In this document: one piece after another, positions 1 to 13,163 of the stretch | Position numbering within the stretch: the stretch's first letter is position 1 | How the letters are laid out: the number at the start of each line of letters is the position of its first letter | NCBI GenBank assembly: GCA_963971285.1 | Contig: OZ020257.1 | Coordinates: 13,778,602 to 13,842,601 of the forward strand | Reading direction: 5' to 3' | DNA: 64,000 bases | From: Astropecten irregularis | Taxonomy: Eukaryota; Echinodermata; Asteroidea; Paxillosida; Astropectinidae | Position numbers and translations under genes: made by a program | Notes under the pieces: model-generated | Seen by the model: only the letters and a program-made list of their open reading frames with translations | Told to the model about the DNA's origin: nothing | The model's database searches: none

Positions 1-610
1 AGATGTCTTAAGACGAAAAACCTTGGCGGGAAATTGTACGGATACAGAAAGATGAAGTTCAAAATGTTTATTTCAATAACATAACATTCATTGGCACTTT
101 ATCCTCGAACAAAATAATAAATAATATAGATATGGTTGGAGGCCTTTTCACACGACGCTAAACAAAACCTCTCAACCATTGAGAAATTCTCTCATGGTTG
201 CGAAATCTTACAAGTGTCATCGTGTGAAAGGCCAGGACAGCAATGCTTGAAAGTGACCAACGTCCCTGGTGAATCCTTGAGAGATTTTGACCGAGGTCCA
301 GACCCATGAGAGAATTTCTCAATAGTTGAGATTTTTTTTTTCGGCGTCGTGTGAAACACATTTTGTGTTTCGGACCGCAGACCAGAACCTTATGCCATGA
401 CAAAAACAACCATTGTCGCTGGTTCGAATCCACCCAAGCGCAATATGAATTAGTTAGGAAATAGTATTCATATCATATTCATGTCGAATTTAGTGTAAAT
501 GTTAACTACTTCTTGGTTATACTCTCACTCGGGAAAAATGGAAAAAGAATTGATGTGAAATGAATTACGTCATTAATAATGGTCAAGTTCATGTTTATTT
601 ATGATCTTAC
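1..610 (-). other. otp intron 3 (partial), with one foldback element
   Basis: Sequence 3' of the exon 3 donor. No homeodomain-end exon is found here. Apart from the foldback element at 139-356 it is AT-rich and unremarkable. Confidence 0.7.
139..356. mobile_element. Foldback element, TTTTCACACGACGC ends
   Basis: Left end TTTTCACACGACGC pairs with GCGTCGTGTGAAA at the right end. Inside, GAGAAATTCTCTCATGG and its inverted partner near 300-325 add further pairing. A diverged relative lies at 56449-56580 in an ipo11 intron (same internal text around CTCATGGTTGC). This is non-coding and MITE-like. Confidence 0.6.
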
Positions 611-3600
611 CTGAACACGTGACTCGGTGAGTCCCACGCGCATGGCTATTTCTTCCCTCATGAAGATGTCCGGATAGTGGGTCTTGGCGAAGTTCCGTTC
701 CAGCTCGTTCAACTGCGCAGGCGTGAAGCGTGTCCGATGTCGTTTCTGTTTGACCTTCGTGTAAACCACACGAAACGAGTTACAATGGTGAGTCATAATA
801 AATGTTGTAGTTTAAAGGTAATATCATACTTTGTGTTTTTGTCAAAGAAATACAGATTCATGGGCACAAATATCAAGAACGATACAGTAACAGTCATCTG
901 TGAAATTCCCAGTCCCATACGGTGCCCACTTTTTGAGAAAACAGTGAAAACGCCCACAGTATTTTGAAATCTGTTCCGTGACACTACACAAGATTTTTGA
1001 TCTTCCGATCCGATCAAAATTGTTTTGGTCATTGGTTTTTACTCTTTTCTTGACAAATACAGAATTTCAGGCAGAAAAATTGTGACGCTTTATTTCTATT
1101 TCATCACCGTCTTTATAATTCTGTAAGGTATAGGTAAATATGTGAAATTTTCCGTTTCAGTATATGTTACCAAAGTATGATAGTAAATCACTCTCTTCTA
1201 AATTATTCCTCGAGATGAAAAAGAAAAGCCATGAAATTTTGAGATTTGTACATGTAGTGTATCTCCCGCTGTATTGATGTAGGTCTAATGTCATTTTGTG
1301 GGATTTAGAACACTTTGAAAAGCACGAGTTGTTGATAAACACGTCAATTTGAGAAGTAGGCAGTATATTTCATCTGGTGTTTTCTCTTTGACCGCAGTTT
1401 GATCTTCCAACACTTCAATATTACTGAGATTGTTTTTCTTTGATTAACAAGATGAGTTCCCTTTAACAATCCCCGCCCTAAGATTGAACTTGATGTCATT
1501 ACAGAACACAACAGTCACACATTCATCCAAGCATAGGCCTACTTCCATGTTTTCCCAAAATTCTAAATAATCCTGATAGATTTTGTCCATCAGATCAAAC
1601 GAAAAATATTGATCCAGAATTGTTTGTGTTGTATATTTGTTTGAACATTGACCAGTCTTTTATTTGATATTAGTTTGTTTGTTTGTTTTCATCAAAGTAA
1701 AACATCAACGTCGGAACAAACATAACATATGCTCGATTAATTCTTTGCCATCCGCCTGTCAAACATGTATTATTGTCTAATTATCTTCGGTTCTTTTGAA
1801 ACAGACTTAAAATGACTAATTATTGGAAATTGCTTAAATCTATAATTACATTTCTATGTTTCATTGAATGTAAAGCACCAATGGTAATTTTGGTTTCAGC
1901 ACTGCATTGAAGTAGACCCAAGTCGGCAATCTGGAGATGAATTTCACAAGGGCACTAAGACTATTGTTTCCTATCTCGAGTTATGACGAGTTAGTCATCA
2001 TAACTTAGGACTACCTTTGTAAAATCATAATCGCAATAACCCTGAAAGACGCATCCGGTAGAATAAAAACAAACACTCTTATTGTCATGGTAATTACAAT
2101 AAATCTCAGTTAATTATCTCGGCCTGCGGATCTGGAATCACAAATAACACTCACACTCTGTTTACTGTACCTCCAACTTAGAAGGAAATGATCTATTTCG
2201 AGGAATGTTTTGAGTTTGCGGAATCCCGTGACGTCATTTTTTCTACTAAATAATCAAGGACTAGAATCCAATTTCAATTAACCCAAAATAACATCTATAC
2301 TATAAATATATACCAAGGACGAAAGCATAGAATGTTTTTCCCAACAGAAAAATTACTAAGCCGTCCTATTCTACTCAGTCCTGAAAAATGTAATTTCCCG
2401 AGCCTAATAATAGACAAGGAATAGTCGTTGAGAAATGCTCAAATGCAAAAGAAATTTAGACATAGATCGAATATCTTTAAAGTGCATTTCTCGAAGGATA
2501 GGCCTAAATATAAAAATGTATTTAAATATAGAGCTGTTCCTATTTCTGTCTTCAACTTCCGTTGTGCAAACAGGTAAGATTGATACTGCCTTGCCATGAT
2601 TTCCGGAGATATAACTCAGGCAAATCATAGATGTAATGTCATTTAGCCTGATAGTACATTTCAATAATACTCCCTTCATGCACACACAGCCAGTAATGGG
2701 TATTCCTATATACCGTAAACACATAACACCTCAGATTACTAGCACATTACCAATGCATCAACGTGAGTGAACAATCTCCCATATCACTCCCATGCAACAT
2801 TAAGCAAAGTCAGTCACATAATCATGCTCAATACATTGCCATTCATCTTCATGTGTTGACTCAATGAGGGCAGAACATGAACAGAATTTGACTGGAATTA
2901 AATCCCACATTTATGGATTACAGTAAACGACGCCCCACTATATCTCACCTATTTATACGGCATCTCTTATTAAATTTAGATTATTTATTAGCTGATGTTG
3001 CAAGCTTATTAAAAAAAAACACCGCGCCCCAATTTTTAAAAGCTCATGGTAATCATTTTTCATTAGAAGCATTTTGTTAAAAACTGAATCATTTCAGTTT
3101 TTAACAGATAAGGCATGATTCTGTGGCCGGGTGGTGATTTAACGAAGCCCTACGATCGATCGTAACTCGAGTTACGAAGAATAACCAATCGTATCCTACG
3201 TAGGGCTGCAATACATCATAAGTCCTACGATTGATAGTTAAGATGGGTTTGGTGAAACTGTAGGGGCCTTTTCGAAACGGAGGCTTTGAGTCAGCTAGAC
3301 TCTGGCACCGTTTTATGAATCCATTCTAAAATAACGGGTATCAAAATAGAGGCTTTTGGCTGCGATTCGGAAGTAGATTCTGTTTGAGAAAGAAAACCAG
3401 AGCTTCATCTTCAATGAAAACCCACAACCTATATTTTTCAGCATATTATTTTTCATTAAATTTTTCATTTATTTTCCACTTTCTCAGACGACAGTATATA
3501 TATTATGGATGACGGAACCAGAGCCTGAGCCTCTGTTTCAAAAAGGCCCCCCAAAATGTATTCGTATTTTGTGTTTCATGTCCACTACAAGTCATGTTTG

Positions 3601-6600
3601 GTTTGAGGCTGAAGTAGTCTTTTATGTCAGAGGCGCGCGGCGCTGGTCGGACTGATGTACACGTGGCTATAATCAACACGTGGCTCTATCATTGCCCTCA
3701 AGGATAAGTAGGCAGTGATGGACGGCCACAAAATGTCTAGAGACAATGGTATACCTCGTCACGCGTCACGCAATGATGAACCCCACGTTGTGTATAATTA
3801 CATCGTCCTATTCAATACCCCTTAGATGTAATTAGTGTTGGAACTTCTGATTTCTAGCCACGAGGATTGTTTGGGCTAATCACCCTTTCTGATTCCCACA
3901 GTGACGTGCATAATTTACTGGTCTGATTTTTTTTTATAACGTCAACTCTAGAGCTTAAAGGTAATTTCATATTTTTTTCCTCAAAGAAACGCAGATTTAT
4001 GGGCAGAAATATCAAGAAAATACAGTAGCAGTCATTTGTGAAATTTCCAGTCCCATACGGTGCCCATTCTTTGAGAAAACGTTGAAAAATGCCCACGGTA
4101 TATTTCAAATCTTTTTAGGAGTTTTGATATTCCGAAGATCAAACATTTTGGTCTTTGGTTTTACTCTTTTCTGGATAAAATACAACATTTCAACAGTGTG
4201 TTTCTACCATCGCCATCTATATACCCTGCAAGTTATAGGTAAATCTGTGAAGATTTCTGTTTCGGTATTATATGGTACCTTTGACTCAATTTCCCACCAA
4301 AGCACATATGAATTTTATGTTTATAATACAATACTATTGATTATGTGCCTGCTTCACCAAATTAGACAAATAAAATTGAATGAAAATATTTTAGCATTCA
4401 CGCTATACAAAGCAGGAATCATTAGTTTCGTTGTGATTGAAAACAATTTCTTTTCGACATAGTTATTTATTTTACATAATTTATTTTACATAATGCTTGA
4501 CAGAAAACGCGCTATAGAAGGTTTATCCATAGTTTTAAGTTTTAGCTTAATGAGATGAATACGACAATTAGGCCTATAGGTTTCATTTTGGCCAATCAAT
4601 TTTCAAACAGACGATCGTAAAATCATCTATTTTTCAGCAGACCTTGTATCAAAGTACAGTTATCTTAAAAGCAAAAATATGAGGAGGCTCCTTCGATAAT
4701 TAAACTACCATTCTGAGAAATTGTTTTGGAAATGAAAGCCCCAATAAAACCAGAGTTACCGTGGGCCAATTTCATATAGAGCTGCTAAGCACCAAAAACC
4801 TTGGTATTAATCAGTATGCCAGTCAAAACTCCTTGTAAATATTATGCTCAGCAAACAATGGCCAAATACAAGTCAAAAGCAGTAAACATCACACGAAAAT
4901 AATGGTTGGAAATCCTGTTAGATCAAATAGGACTTTTCATGCTTAAGCAAATTTTGTGCTTAAGCAGCTCTGTGAAATTGGCCCAAGACTGAACGGCACA
5001 CATTTTGTTTGCTTCAATAGTAACAATTTTAAAGTCTAGAGAAATAAATTCAGAGAAATTTTAACACGTTGTTGTTGTGGTTGTTGTTGTTTACTGAAAA
5101 ACATCAAAATCTTACTCCGGTGGGAATCAAACCTGCGACCTACTGCTTACTGGTGCATATATTCTACCAGGTAAGAACGATGATATTAGATAATTAATAT
5201 GTGTGTGTTTCGCCGTGGTATATGTGAAGATTTTGAGCGGGAAAAAACAAACAATATCACTTTTCATGTCATATTTTATATACACTCCACAATCGCCATT
5301 CATTCATTGATCAAGATTTAATCAAAATGACCTAATCAACACGTGAAAAAGAAGGATATTTGTGCTTATATGTGGAAATTTTGAGCGGGAAAACCAAACA
5401 ATTTCACTTTCCATGTCATATAAACTATCAACAATCACCATTCATTCATTTATCAATTTTTAATCGAACGGCAACACAAGGGTAATTGACTTTCTACTTT
5501 AAAACCATCTGCCTTTGATTAATTTTTGTGTTATGGTTAACATCTTACCTGTTTATCATCGTCGTTGGTTGAGACTCCGAGATTGGTGTGGCCGTCCACG
5601 TTAGGACTGCCCGTAGTCGTCGGGGTGCTACTCACTTCATTCCCGGTGACGGTACCGTACGAGAGCTTGTCCACGACTCGCCCGTGATGGGGATCGCAGT
5701 CATTTTTATTGGCTAGGAGAAAAAAGCAAAAATTGTCTGCTTAATTCATCTGTCAAATATTCTGCTTATAGTTCTTTGAGGGTTACTGAAGATTTGAATC
5801 TCATAATAATGGAAGTGGATGTTTCTATGGTCAGAAATTTCTAATTAACTGTTAGGTGCACAAACAGACTTAATCTGTGTTATTTAGCCTTCGATAAAGA
5901 TCGTGCTAGGATCGAAACGCGTCAGACCCTCCTAACGCCAAGCATTTCAACTGCTAATTCCTGAACATTCTGATGATTGTGTCCTTACTTTTATGATTAA
6001 GCCTTCCTTGAGTTAATAGGTGTACAAATAAACCTCATCTGTGTCAATATATACCCATTATGGTTGTAACGCTTTAACATACCAATGAGGAAAATCCCCG
6101 CCAACATTATTCGTGTTGTAAAAATAATAAGATCATCTTTATTCTGAGCTCTCATCATCTCAAATTACAAATGCTGTGAGCGCAAATAACTTTCTGTGTG
6201 AAACAACAACAACAGGACATTCTAAAAAAAAAAACACCTTAAAAGGAAACAGGTGTTATTGGAGAAATTTATAACAAAACTGTCTTCAACAATTTTCATG
6301 TCAAATCATCAATTTGAGTAAAATCGAGATGGAAACTTGGAACCAATTTCACGGAGCTGTTAAGTACAAAAATCACAGTCACAAGTGATACACAACATAT
6401 GTAAATTTGGTTGTTAATCCTGTTGTTATCAAGACAGAAATGTCATGCTTAGCAATTTTTTGTGCTAAGCAGGGCTATGAAATTGGGCCCTGCATCAGAC
6501 AACGATCGTCGTGTAAATAAAGATCTATCAAAAACACAAAAGACTCTGATTTTTTTTAGCGCAACAGAATTAAAATCACTGCCAAAGACGTTATACATAT

Positions 6601-7705
6601 AATATGTGCATATACAGTTAATTGATCATTTGCCTTAAATTGACAATTACGATTCTTTTCAAACAATGACAAATGACAATACATCTTTGTCTTTTGTCAA
6701 CGCGACGGTATATATACCTCTCTTGTCCAGGTCATTGTGAGCAGACAAGAGAAATTTCTCAATTCATGAATTTCGTCGTGATTGATAAAAATTATTCAAA
6801 CCATATTCATTTTATAACTGGAGATAATGATGCCAAATATTACACCATGCAACAAATACCCATTAAAGCAGAAATTCTTCATTAATCAAATCAAACAAAC
6901 TAATACGATGTAATGTACTCAATTTAGCAGAGAAATCGTTAATATTATGATAAACGATTTTTGTTGTTTTCAAAAATCAGTCAGTCAAAAATCAGTGACA
7001 TTTAGTAGGAGTGAGAACGTTTAAAACGAAGTATTATTAACGAAGTAGATGGTTGATGAGCAGTGTTTGTATAGAAAAATACAGATCATCAAAACGGTAA
7101 CCTAAATATTGTGGATTTGGTGAAAAATGTGTAGCTCAAATCATGGACATGGAAGGGTTAAACTCGATATGACTTTTTAATTAATTTACAACGCTGAACA
7201 GGCCCACGGCGGCCAAATAGCATAAACACATGGTATTCAACAGGTTGTATAAGTCATAGATAAATCAGTGAAATGTTAAACAAGAAATAATGATTCATTT
7301 TTCTTTGAATTTCGCACGGTTTTAAAAATCTACCATCGGTAATTTTGTTTAACTGTAATCAGAATATGTCAAATGAAGCCAAGAAGATATATTTCAAAAA
7401 TACTGAACAATTTCACGAATGCCGTTTGATAGGTTAAGGAAACTATTCCCTGAGTTCGAAGTGTGGAATCTGTTGGTGTAATGTCGGCCAAATACAAAGT
7501 TGAAAATTGGATGAAATATTACTGTGGAAGGAGAAAGCAATGCTTGGTACTTACAATGAGTGATGGGAGATGGTACCATCTTTCCGCTCAGTACAGAATG
7601 TGTCATGAGAGCATCTGAAGCCACATGCATGGAGGCAGCATGGTCCAGCACCCTCTCCATGTCCAATAACGATGTGTCCGGGGAGCTCAGCCGAAGTCCG
7701 TTCAT
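611..7705 (-). CDS. otp: orthopedia homeobox transcription factor (Otp), 5' three coding exons, 3' part outside window
   Basis: Coding exons, minus strand: exon 1 7705-7555, exon 2 5712-5549, exon 3 754-611 (459 nt, 153 codons). Splice phases agree: exon 1 ends phase 1 before GTAAGT, exon 2 starts after CCTAG and ends CAG|GTAAGA, exon 3 starts after GAAG and ends CAG|GTAAGA. Exon 3 encodes homeodomain positions 1-46 (residues 108-153) with R5, F8, L16 and F20; the stretch [20 protein letters not shown] is diagnostic of Otp among paired-class homeodomains. The intron between positions 46 and 47 is the usual paired-class site. The exon with WFQN, the helix-3 contacts and the OAR tail must lie left of position 1; it is not in 1-610. 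Otp is a nuclear DNA-binding factor that specifies neuroendocrine neurons in vertebrates and has a role in sea urchin oral ectoderm. The start at 7705 is the first ATG of the open frame; ATG at 7660 (residue 16) is an alternative. The N-terminal 105 residues are divergent and not recognised. Confidence 0.93.
811..1194. mobile_element. F2 MITE (AAAGGTANTATCATACTTTG ends)
   Basis: Both ends carry the F2 terminal inverted repeat (TTTAAAGGTAATATCATACT at left, ACCAAAGTATGATAGTA at right). The interior contains the family blocks GAAATTCCCAGTCCCATACG, an ATCTTCCGATC-type mini-palindrome and CAGAATTTCAGGC. Short open frames across it are family sequence, not genes. Confidence 0.85.
3133..3260. mobile_element. 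F3 foldback element with CGATCGATCG core
   Basis: About 130 bp that folds on itself: the left part has CTACGATCGATCGTAACTCG and the right part CCTACGATTGATAGTTAAGA. Four more copies lie at 10711-10852, 31862-32167 (interrupted), 38971-39102 and 44878-44966 (truncated). Confidence 0.8.
3263..3550. mobile_element. F4 foldback element with hexamer-rich ends
   Basis: Ends GGGGCCTTTTCGAAACGG and TGTTTCAAAAAGGCCCC are inverted. The interior has the family landmarks ATCAAAATAGAGGCTTTTGG and AGTAGATTCT. It abuts the F3 element at 3133-3260. Confidence 0.8.
3954..4283. mobile_element. F2 MITE
   Basis: Starts CTTAAAGGTAATTTCATA, contains CCAGTCCCATACGGTGCCCA and ATACCCTGCAAGTTATAGG, and ends near ATGGTACCTTT. 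The 126-codon open frame across it is spurious. Confidence 0.8.
4763..4984. mobile_element. F1 foldback MITE, subtype B (CTTAAGCA ends)
   Basis: Starts GGGCCAATTTCATATAGAGC and ends AGCAGCTCTGTGAAATTGG(CCC), forming a terminal inverted repeat of about 25 bp. The interior includes CAAGTCAAAAGCAGTAAACA, which is typical of subtype B. Confidence 0.85.
5886..5945. repeat. F9 repeat fragment (GATCGAAACGCGTCAGACCC)
   Basis: Short copy of a repeat that also occurs at 33930-33990, twice in inverted orientation at 49047-49250, and at 58395-58448. Confidence 0.7.
6341..6490. mobile_element. F1 foldback MITE, subtype A, internally deleted
   Basis: Begins AACCAATTTCACGGAGCTGT and ends GCTATGAAATTGGGCCC. 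It retains the subtype A block TCACAAGTGATACACAACA but lacks the AATAAAACAAACCACC segment. Confidence 0.75.
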
Positions 7706-8000
7706 TTGGTCGACTGATGAAGATCTAATCAGAGTTTGCCTTCAAAAGGTACTCCCAAAAAATCCCCCACACACACCACACACCACCACACACATCATCG
7801 TGCATCCAACACCAACATGACGTCAAGTAGCGTACGAGTAGTAGCGCTGATTTACGAGGCTGTGTCGACTTGTGTGATTGGTGCGTGGCTGGATCTAACG
7901 AACGATGTAATTGGCCGTTGGTGAGATAATTAGCGCGCGTAGAGGTTAGTACCGTGACCGGATTGGTTGAGATTCACGCGCTCTGTACAATAACGGCAAG
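7706..8000 (-). promoter_or_regulatory. Candidate otp promoter region
   Basis: Upstream of the otp start. On the otp strand there are CCAAT motifs (plus-strand ATTGG) near 7878, 7911 and 7963, and a perfect palindromic CRE, TGACGTCA, at 7818-7825, about 113 bp before the ATG. A CA-rich run lies at 7767-7796. The sequence is richer in CpG than the flanks. No TATA box is claimed and the transcription start is not defined. Confidence 0.5.
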
Positions 8001-9239
8001 TTGCGAGTAACAAGTGTACGTGTACGAGTGATATGACTGGCACGCAGGGCTGATGCCTGATGGGGCGTGATGTGATTATTCCTCCCATCATTGATGTCTA
8101 GAATATCTGGCCAACAAAGAGAATACCGGAGTAAATATCCCCAGTGGCTTTTGTTGTGTTTAGCTCGGGTAAACACAGCTCTGATCATAATTATTGTAAC
8201 AACCACTGTTTGCATCTATTCGTTTTTATAATTTAGCTCATTACGTGGGCATATTTGTTTTTCGACTTGGGTAACACAATAGCCGTCCGGAGCTTTATTG
8301 GGACGGGTATTGTCTCAGAGCGAGCAGACTTGTCCATGACTGGCCTGGCGATCGGGCAAATTGCCGGCGTACGGAAGCACAGCTCCCCGCTCGCTAAAAT
8401 AACAGACTCGCTGAATCCTCTAACGATCCAAATATCATACTCTAGTGTCATCAAGTGTTTGTAAGCCGCACGGCTGCGCTGCATTATCTTTCTTGACTGT
8501 CAAACACTGGCTACGTGGACTATAGGTCAACTGCCCCGGCCCCGGACCAGAAAATGACAACAACAACATTCATTAAAAACACTTTTAAAGGAAATTAAAA
8601 AATCCAGTTTAGCTAGGACAATGACTAGCGGTCGATTGTTGCTGGGTATGCAGCAGTCCGGTGGTTCTCATGTTGGAGGCTTTTGTTCACCATCCATACG
8701 TTTACATTAGATTTTCTGCATGAGCAAATTGCATTGAAATAGTTTCGCTCTATATCGAAGGAGAAACTCATCCATGTAACACAATTCTTTGTCTTAAAAA
8801 CGACAGACAACACTAAGGATGGGACTCGCAGAATGTACCATAACGGTCTATCTTAGGCGAGGTACATAGTCATTGTCTATTGCAAGTTGCAACATAACTG
8901 ATCAGTGATATTTTCAATCCTTTTAAGTAAGGCACAAAGGGTGGTGAATTTCCATCGCTAAACAGTGCCATTAATACCCTTCAAATTCGTGGAGAACATT
9001 TTCTCCACTAAAAAAAAGGACAAATTGAGAAGGAAAATCAATGAATCGTTTTCGAAGCAAATTTGCATGTTACATAAACAAATCGTCATCGTATTATTGA
9101 CTAACCCATGGATTATACGGCCTGATATTTTGATACAGCTTCATGGCGCATCCATGTTGTCACCTTCCTTGTATACCCTTCGGGAAAGATAGCACCAATT
9201 TGAAAAAGAATACGGGTACCAGACTATTTTGAATCTAAG

Positions 9240-9365
9240 GCCGTGTCCGAAACGGGCTTCCAGGGCTACGGCTAGATCTATTGTCTTGATGTCTCCACAT
9301 ATTTCCAACGGAGCGAAGACCTAGACCTAGCTCTAGACAACAGATTCGGATGCAGCCTAAGCCTC
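9240..9365. repeat. F7 repeat (GGCCGTGTCCGAAACGGGCT)
   Basis: About 125 bp closely matched by 55382-55505 inside the ipo11 AT-AC intron. Shared blocks include GTCTCCACATATTTCCAA and ACAGATTCGGATGCAGCC. Function unknown. Confidence 0.75.
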
Positions 9366-10710
9366 GGTTTGATTGCACTGCTTGGAATGTAGGATGGATG
9401 CACCCTGAATAAGCCCTATATTGAATTACTTTCTATTATCTTGAGTAAATTTTGTCTAAATGGAGGTTCGTCTAATTAATCTCTAAGAGTGATATTTTTA
9501 CTTATGCAGTGAATTTAACATTTTATGCATTTATCATTTTCATCCCTAATTTCATGAGAAATCCTAAGATTTAGATTTCCAAGACATATGCCTTGGTCAA
9601 CGGACCTTCCCTAAATAATAATCACATGATCTTCGGGTTGAATTTTATTGTTGACATTAAATGATATCACTTCTCATCGACCTTATAAACACCGTCATTT
9701 TTCTTTTCTGTCACATATTGTCATCCTCATTGTCACTATGTCATTGTCAGCATGTCATTGTCACCGACATTATAAAGATGACCTTCACTACTAAACACAA
9801 AGCACTGTTTGCATTTTAACCGCCCAGATAAGCCTGCTAGCCATTGACGATATATTATAAAGTCTGTCTTCGTCATATTATTCCCAGCTGTCAAACTGTC
9901 CACCATGTTGTTATATACTGTCATCTATATTTACCTTTTCATCATAATCATCATTAATTTTCTTGCTTGGCACGACTCAAGCAAGTAATTCAGAGAAATG
10001 AAACTGGGAAGTATTTAATCGGCACAAAATGGATTAGATTCATGGCTCTAATGTACGGTAATTTAATGAAGAAACATGGGAAACATTTTATGCAATTCAT
10101 TACGTATGTCTAACTAATTTATACACTTAGCGGTGACAAAGAATTGTCATCAGAGATTAATAGAATGCTTAAACCGTTGGTCTACATGGTGTAGAATATA
10201 GTGAGATATGGTTGATGCTGGAGACACATGTTACGTAACACGTGTGTATGAGGTGCACACTTCATAACGCCTGCTTGATGATGGGAATTTGACTAGGAAC
10301 ACACACACGCACCCGTACATGCACTGGAGTTTTACATAATTTAAGATTCAGCATTAAATTACACAAGCTTTCATTGTCAATCATCTCAGGAACAATTGGC
10401 TTTGTTGTTTAAAAACAAAGACGAAAAAAGAAAAAGTAAACAAAAAATGACAGAAAATGCTTGTTATTCTTAAACTTGCAATCAAATCACCACAAATTTT
10501 CGGATCCAAATATCAAATTGTCAAATTTTTATGAATTAAGCTAGACTGTTTGGATTTCTTTAAAAATGTGTTTTGAATTTTTATTTTCGTGCATTCTGAA
10601 CAAAAAACGAAGACTGGACTTGTATCCTGAGCAATTTTAGCAGGCAAGAATTATCGATGTTCGTATTTGAGTAATATCGAGACAATGGCTTGGGTTAGTA
10701 TAATATTGGT

Positions 10711-10852
10711 CAATTTTATCAAACTCATCGTAATTTACTATCAATCGTAGGACTTATGATGCATTGCCGCCCAACGTAAGATACAATGGGTTATCCTTCG
10801 TAACTCGAGTTACGATAGATCGTAAGGCTTCGTGAAATCGACTCCAGGTTTT
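10711..10852. mobile_element. F3 foldback element
   Basis: Opposite orientation to the 3133 copy: AAACTCATCGTAATTTACTA at left, then GATGCATTGC, ending GGCTTCGTGAAATCGAC. Confidence 0.8.
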
Positions 10853-12178
10853 GATATTTGTATCATTATTTCATTATCATATTTCATTTGGTGAGAATCT
10901 AATAACGTAATCAATACACATGCTGTGATGGCGTGTCAGTACAAGGCTTATTCGCATCATAAGCTTCCTGAGTAAGAAGTCGTCTTTCTTCTTTATTTTA
11001 AGACGTCCATCTAAGAATGGAACAAGAATCAAATAAGTTTCTCGCCTCACAATGATGATTCACTGTGAGAAGTCACGGACTCACGTATAACATTGAATTC
11101 TATACCCCCCAAAGAACAGGCTTGTGTATTATCAAAAAGCAGACGAGAAATTATGGCGGGAACCGACGGTGTTTTTTTTTCTCCCGCCAAGAAAACTGTC
11201 ATGCGTCATATACAGACGATGATATCTTCTTAACTTGTTTGCATGAAAACACGGCACGCGGGCTGAAAACGAATGCCAAGCCCGACCGGCCGACCCTCGT
11301 GTATAGAAGTTGGAAACCGTCACATTTGGTTAGGCTTGGGTCGTTAGCTATCGCCATCACTTTGTCGTTATGGCGACGGAGTCAGGTAAAAAAAAAGTCC
11401 ATCTTGTTGCTGTAGCATGATGGCCGTACCGTATACCGCGCCGTGCGCTGGGCACAGAGGCCGTTCCCATTTGTGCTGATTTCCCCTCCGTGTTGCTATT
11501 TATTAGCATGTTTATCAAGTCGTTTGTATTGGTGATCAGCGTATTGTATACGGCGTAGGTTGTCTGCTAGTGTGCCCCATCGTCTCTCTAGTCCTAATCG
11601 CTATTTCAAATTAGATATAAATTTCTGACTAACAAGACCCAAGTATTCGTTAACTAAAAGACGCATGGTGTACATTATGAATGGGAATTAGGATTCGATA
11701 GGGGGCATATTATTAATACAAGGTAGAATGCATCTTTATTATATTGTGTTTAAGTCCAGGTAATCTGTTTAAAATAACAGTCTTTCTTTACAATTAAAAT
11801 GATACTTACTCCTCCGCCTCAATAAAATTATTTGAAGAAATGATGTAGAATTAACACCAGTCAGTCATTAGTGTGAACTTAATAAGGCAAAGTATACTAA
11901 TGATCTATTATATAAATATAAAAGAAAATGTGATTTGCTACAAGTTATCCAACGAACCAACCAGCCAGCCAACAACAGACTAATAATAAAAACAACAAAC
12001 AAACAAATAAGTATTAAACAAACGAACAAACAAGTAACAAAATAGATCGAAAACCAAACACGCAAAATGAACCAAATGTCGAGAAACGCTCAGGAACAAA
12101 AGACAAACAAAATCATCTAAAATCGCTAGCAAAAAAAGGCAATTAAAGGTACAAGTATAGGATTGGTAACCAACCAGA

Positions 12179-12484
12179 ACAGAATATGTTCACTGATTTA
12201 CCTATTTGCAGTAGATGGACATAATAGAAACCCATTGCTAAAATATTTATCTTATTTCTGCCTGAAATGCTATTATTTATTTAGAAAAATTGCAGAACAA
12301 ACATTAACGTCTCGGCGAGATCCAACACATAATTCTTGATGTTTTATAAGAACAACTGAGTCGGGTTTTCGCCATTTTCTCGTGACCCAGATGCCCTATT
12401 GAGCTCGAATTGTCACAGGCTTTTTATTTCATGTACATGGTGGATTAGACAAAGTGTGGGTGTTGTTCTGTGACCTTTTATACC
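12179..12484. mobile_element. Diverged F2-family element
   Basis: Carries ATATGTTCACTGATTTACCT, TTCTGCCTGAAATG and the variant half ending in GGATTAGACAAAGTGTG plus GTGACCTTTTA. This variant half is also seen at 23001-23356 and 34058-34347. Confidence 0.65.
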
Positions 12485-12920
12485 AAATGTTGAAAACCTT
12501 AGTAAAATAGAAAACCACATGGTGGATATGTAGCCCACAAAACAGAACATTTTAGGCAAGCAAATACAACATCCCCTCGGGTTTACAATAAAATCCCCAA
12601 ATAAATGGATAAATAAGTGCAGAATGCACATGGGATGGCCGATGGCTTTTAGTAATACTCGATCAAAGCGACTGGAATTATACGGAGGATAATAAAGTCA
12701 CGAATGCCCTAGATGACCGCATCATTGTATGACCATACAGTGGCATGAACCTAGACATTACATAGGCACTATAACTACTGTCATGTTAGGTTTATCATAA
12801 AAGGGAATAACTATCTCATTTCTTCTTTTTCTACATTACGCCTACAATGCCAACAATAATGACGCACATTTCAAACACGCGTACAACACATTATGACTCC
12901 CTCGCACAAAATGACCATGT

Positions 12921-13163
12921 GCCAATTCCATGGAACTTCTAAGCACAAACATTTGCTTACCACAAAAATGTCTTGCCAAATAAAACAAACCACTCTAAAA
13001 ATTCTATGAAATATTCATATATAGTCAGTGAACAACAACCAAAGATTAATCACACGTGATATACAACACGTATACATTTTGATTGCTAATCCTGTTATTA
13101 TGACTACAGACATTTTATGGTTAGCAATTTGTTTGTGCTAAACAAGGTTGTGAAATTAGCCCC
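12921..13163. mobile_element. F1 foldback MITE, subtype A
   Basis: GCCAATTCCATGGAACTTCT at left and TTGTGAAATTAGCCCC at right; interior AATAAAACAAACCACTC and CACGTGATATACAACACG. Confidence 0.8.

Larger units (their letters stand above)
755..5548 (-). other. otp intron 2
   Basis: A 4.8 kb intron between homeobox exon 3 and exon 2. It holds two F2 MITEs (811-1194, 3954-4283), one F3 foldback (3133-3260), one F4 foldback (3263-3550), one F1 foldback (4763-4984) and a degenerate tRNA-like SINE fragment (about 5108-5180, minus). The stretch 1200-3130 is AT-rich with no recognisable repeat or coding sequence; TGACGTCA occurs at 2229-2236. Confidence 0.8.
5713..7554 (-). other. otp intron 1
   Basis: A 1.8 kb intron between exons 1 and 2. 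It contains an F9 repeat fragment (5886-5945) and a shortened F1 element (6341-6490). The rest is AT-rich with no coding signal. Confidence 0.8.

Noticed and set aside
158-433. 91-codon minus-strand frame downstream of otp exon 3, considered as the missing otp exon
   Set aside because: It contains no VWFQNRRAKW or similar homeodomain end, and overlaps a foldback element.
4082-4462. 126-codon open frame
   Set aside because: It is largely F2 MITE sequence; the same text recurs in non-coding copies across the window.
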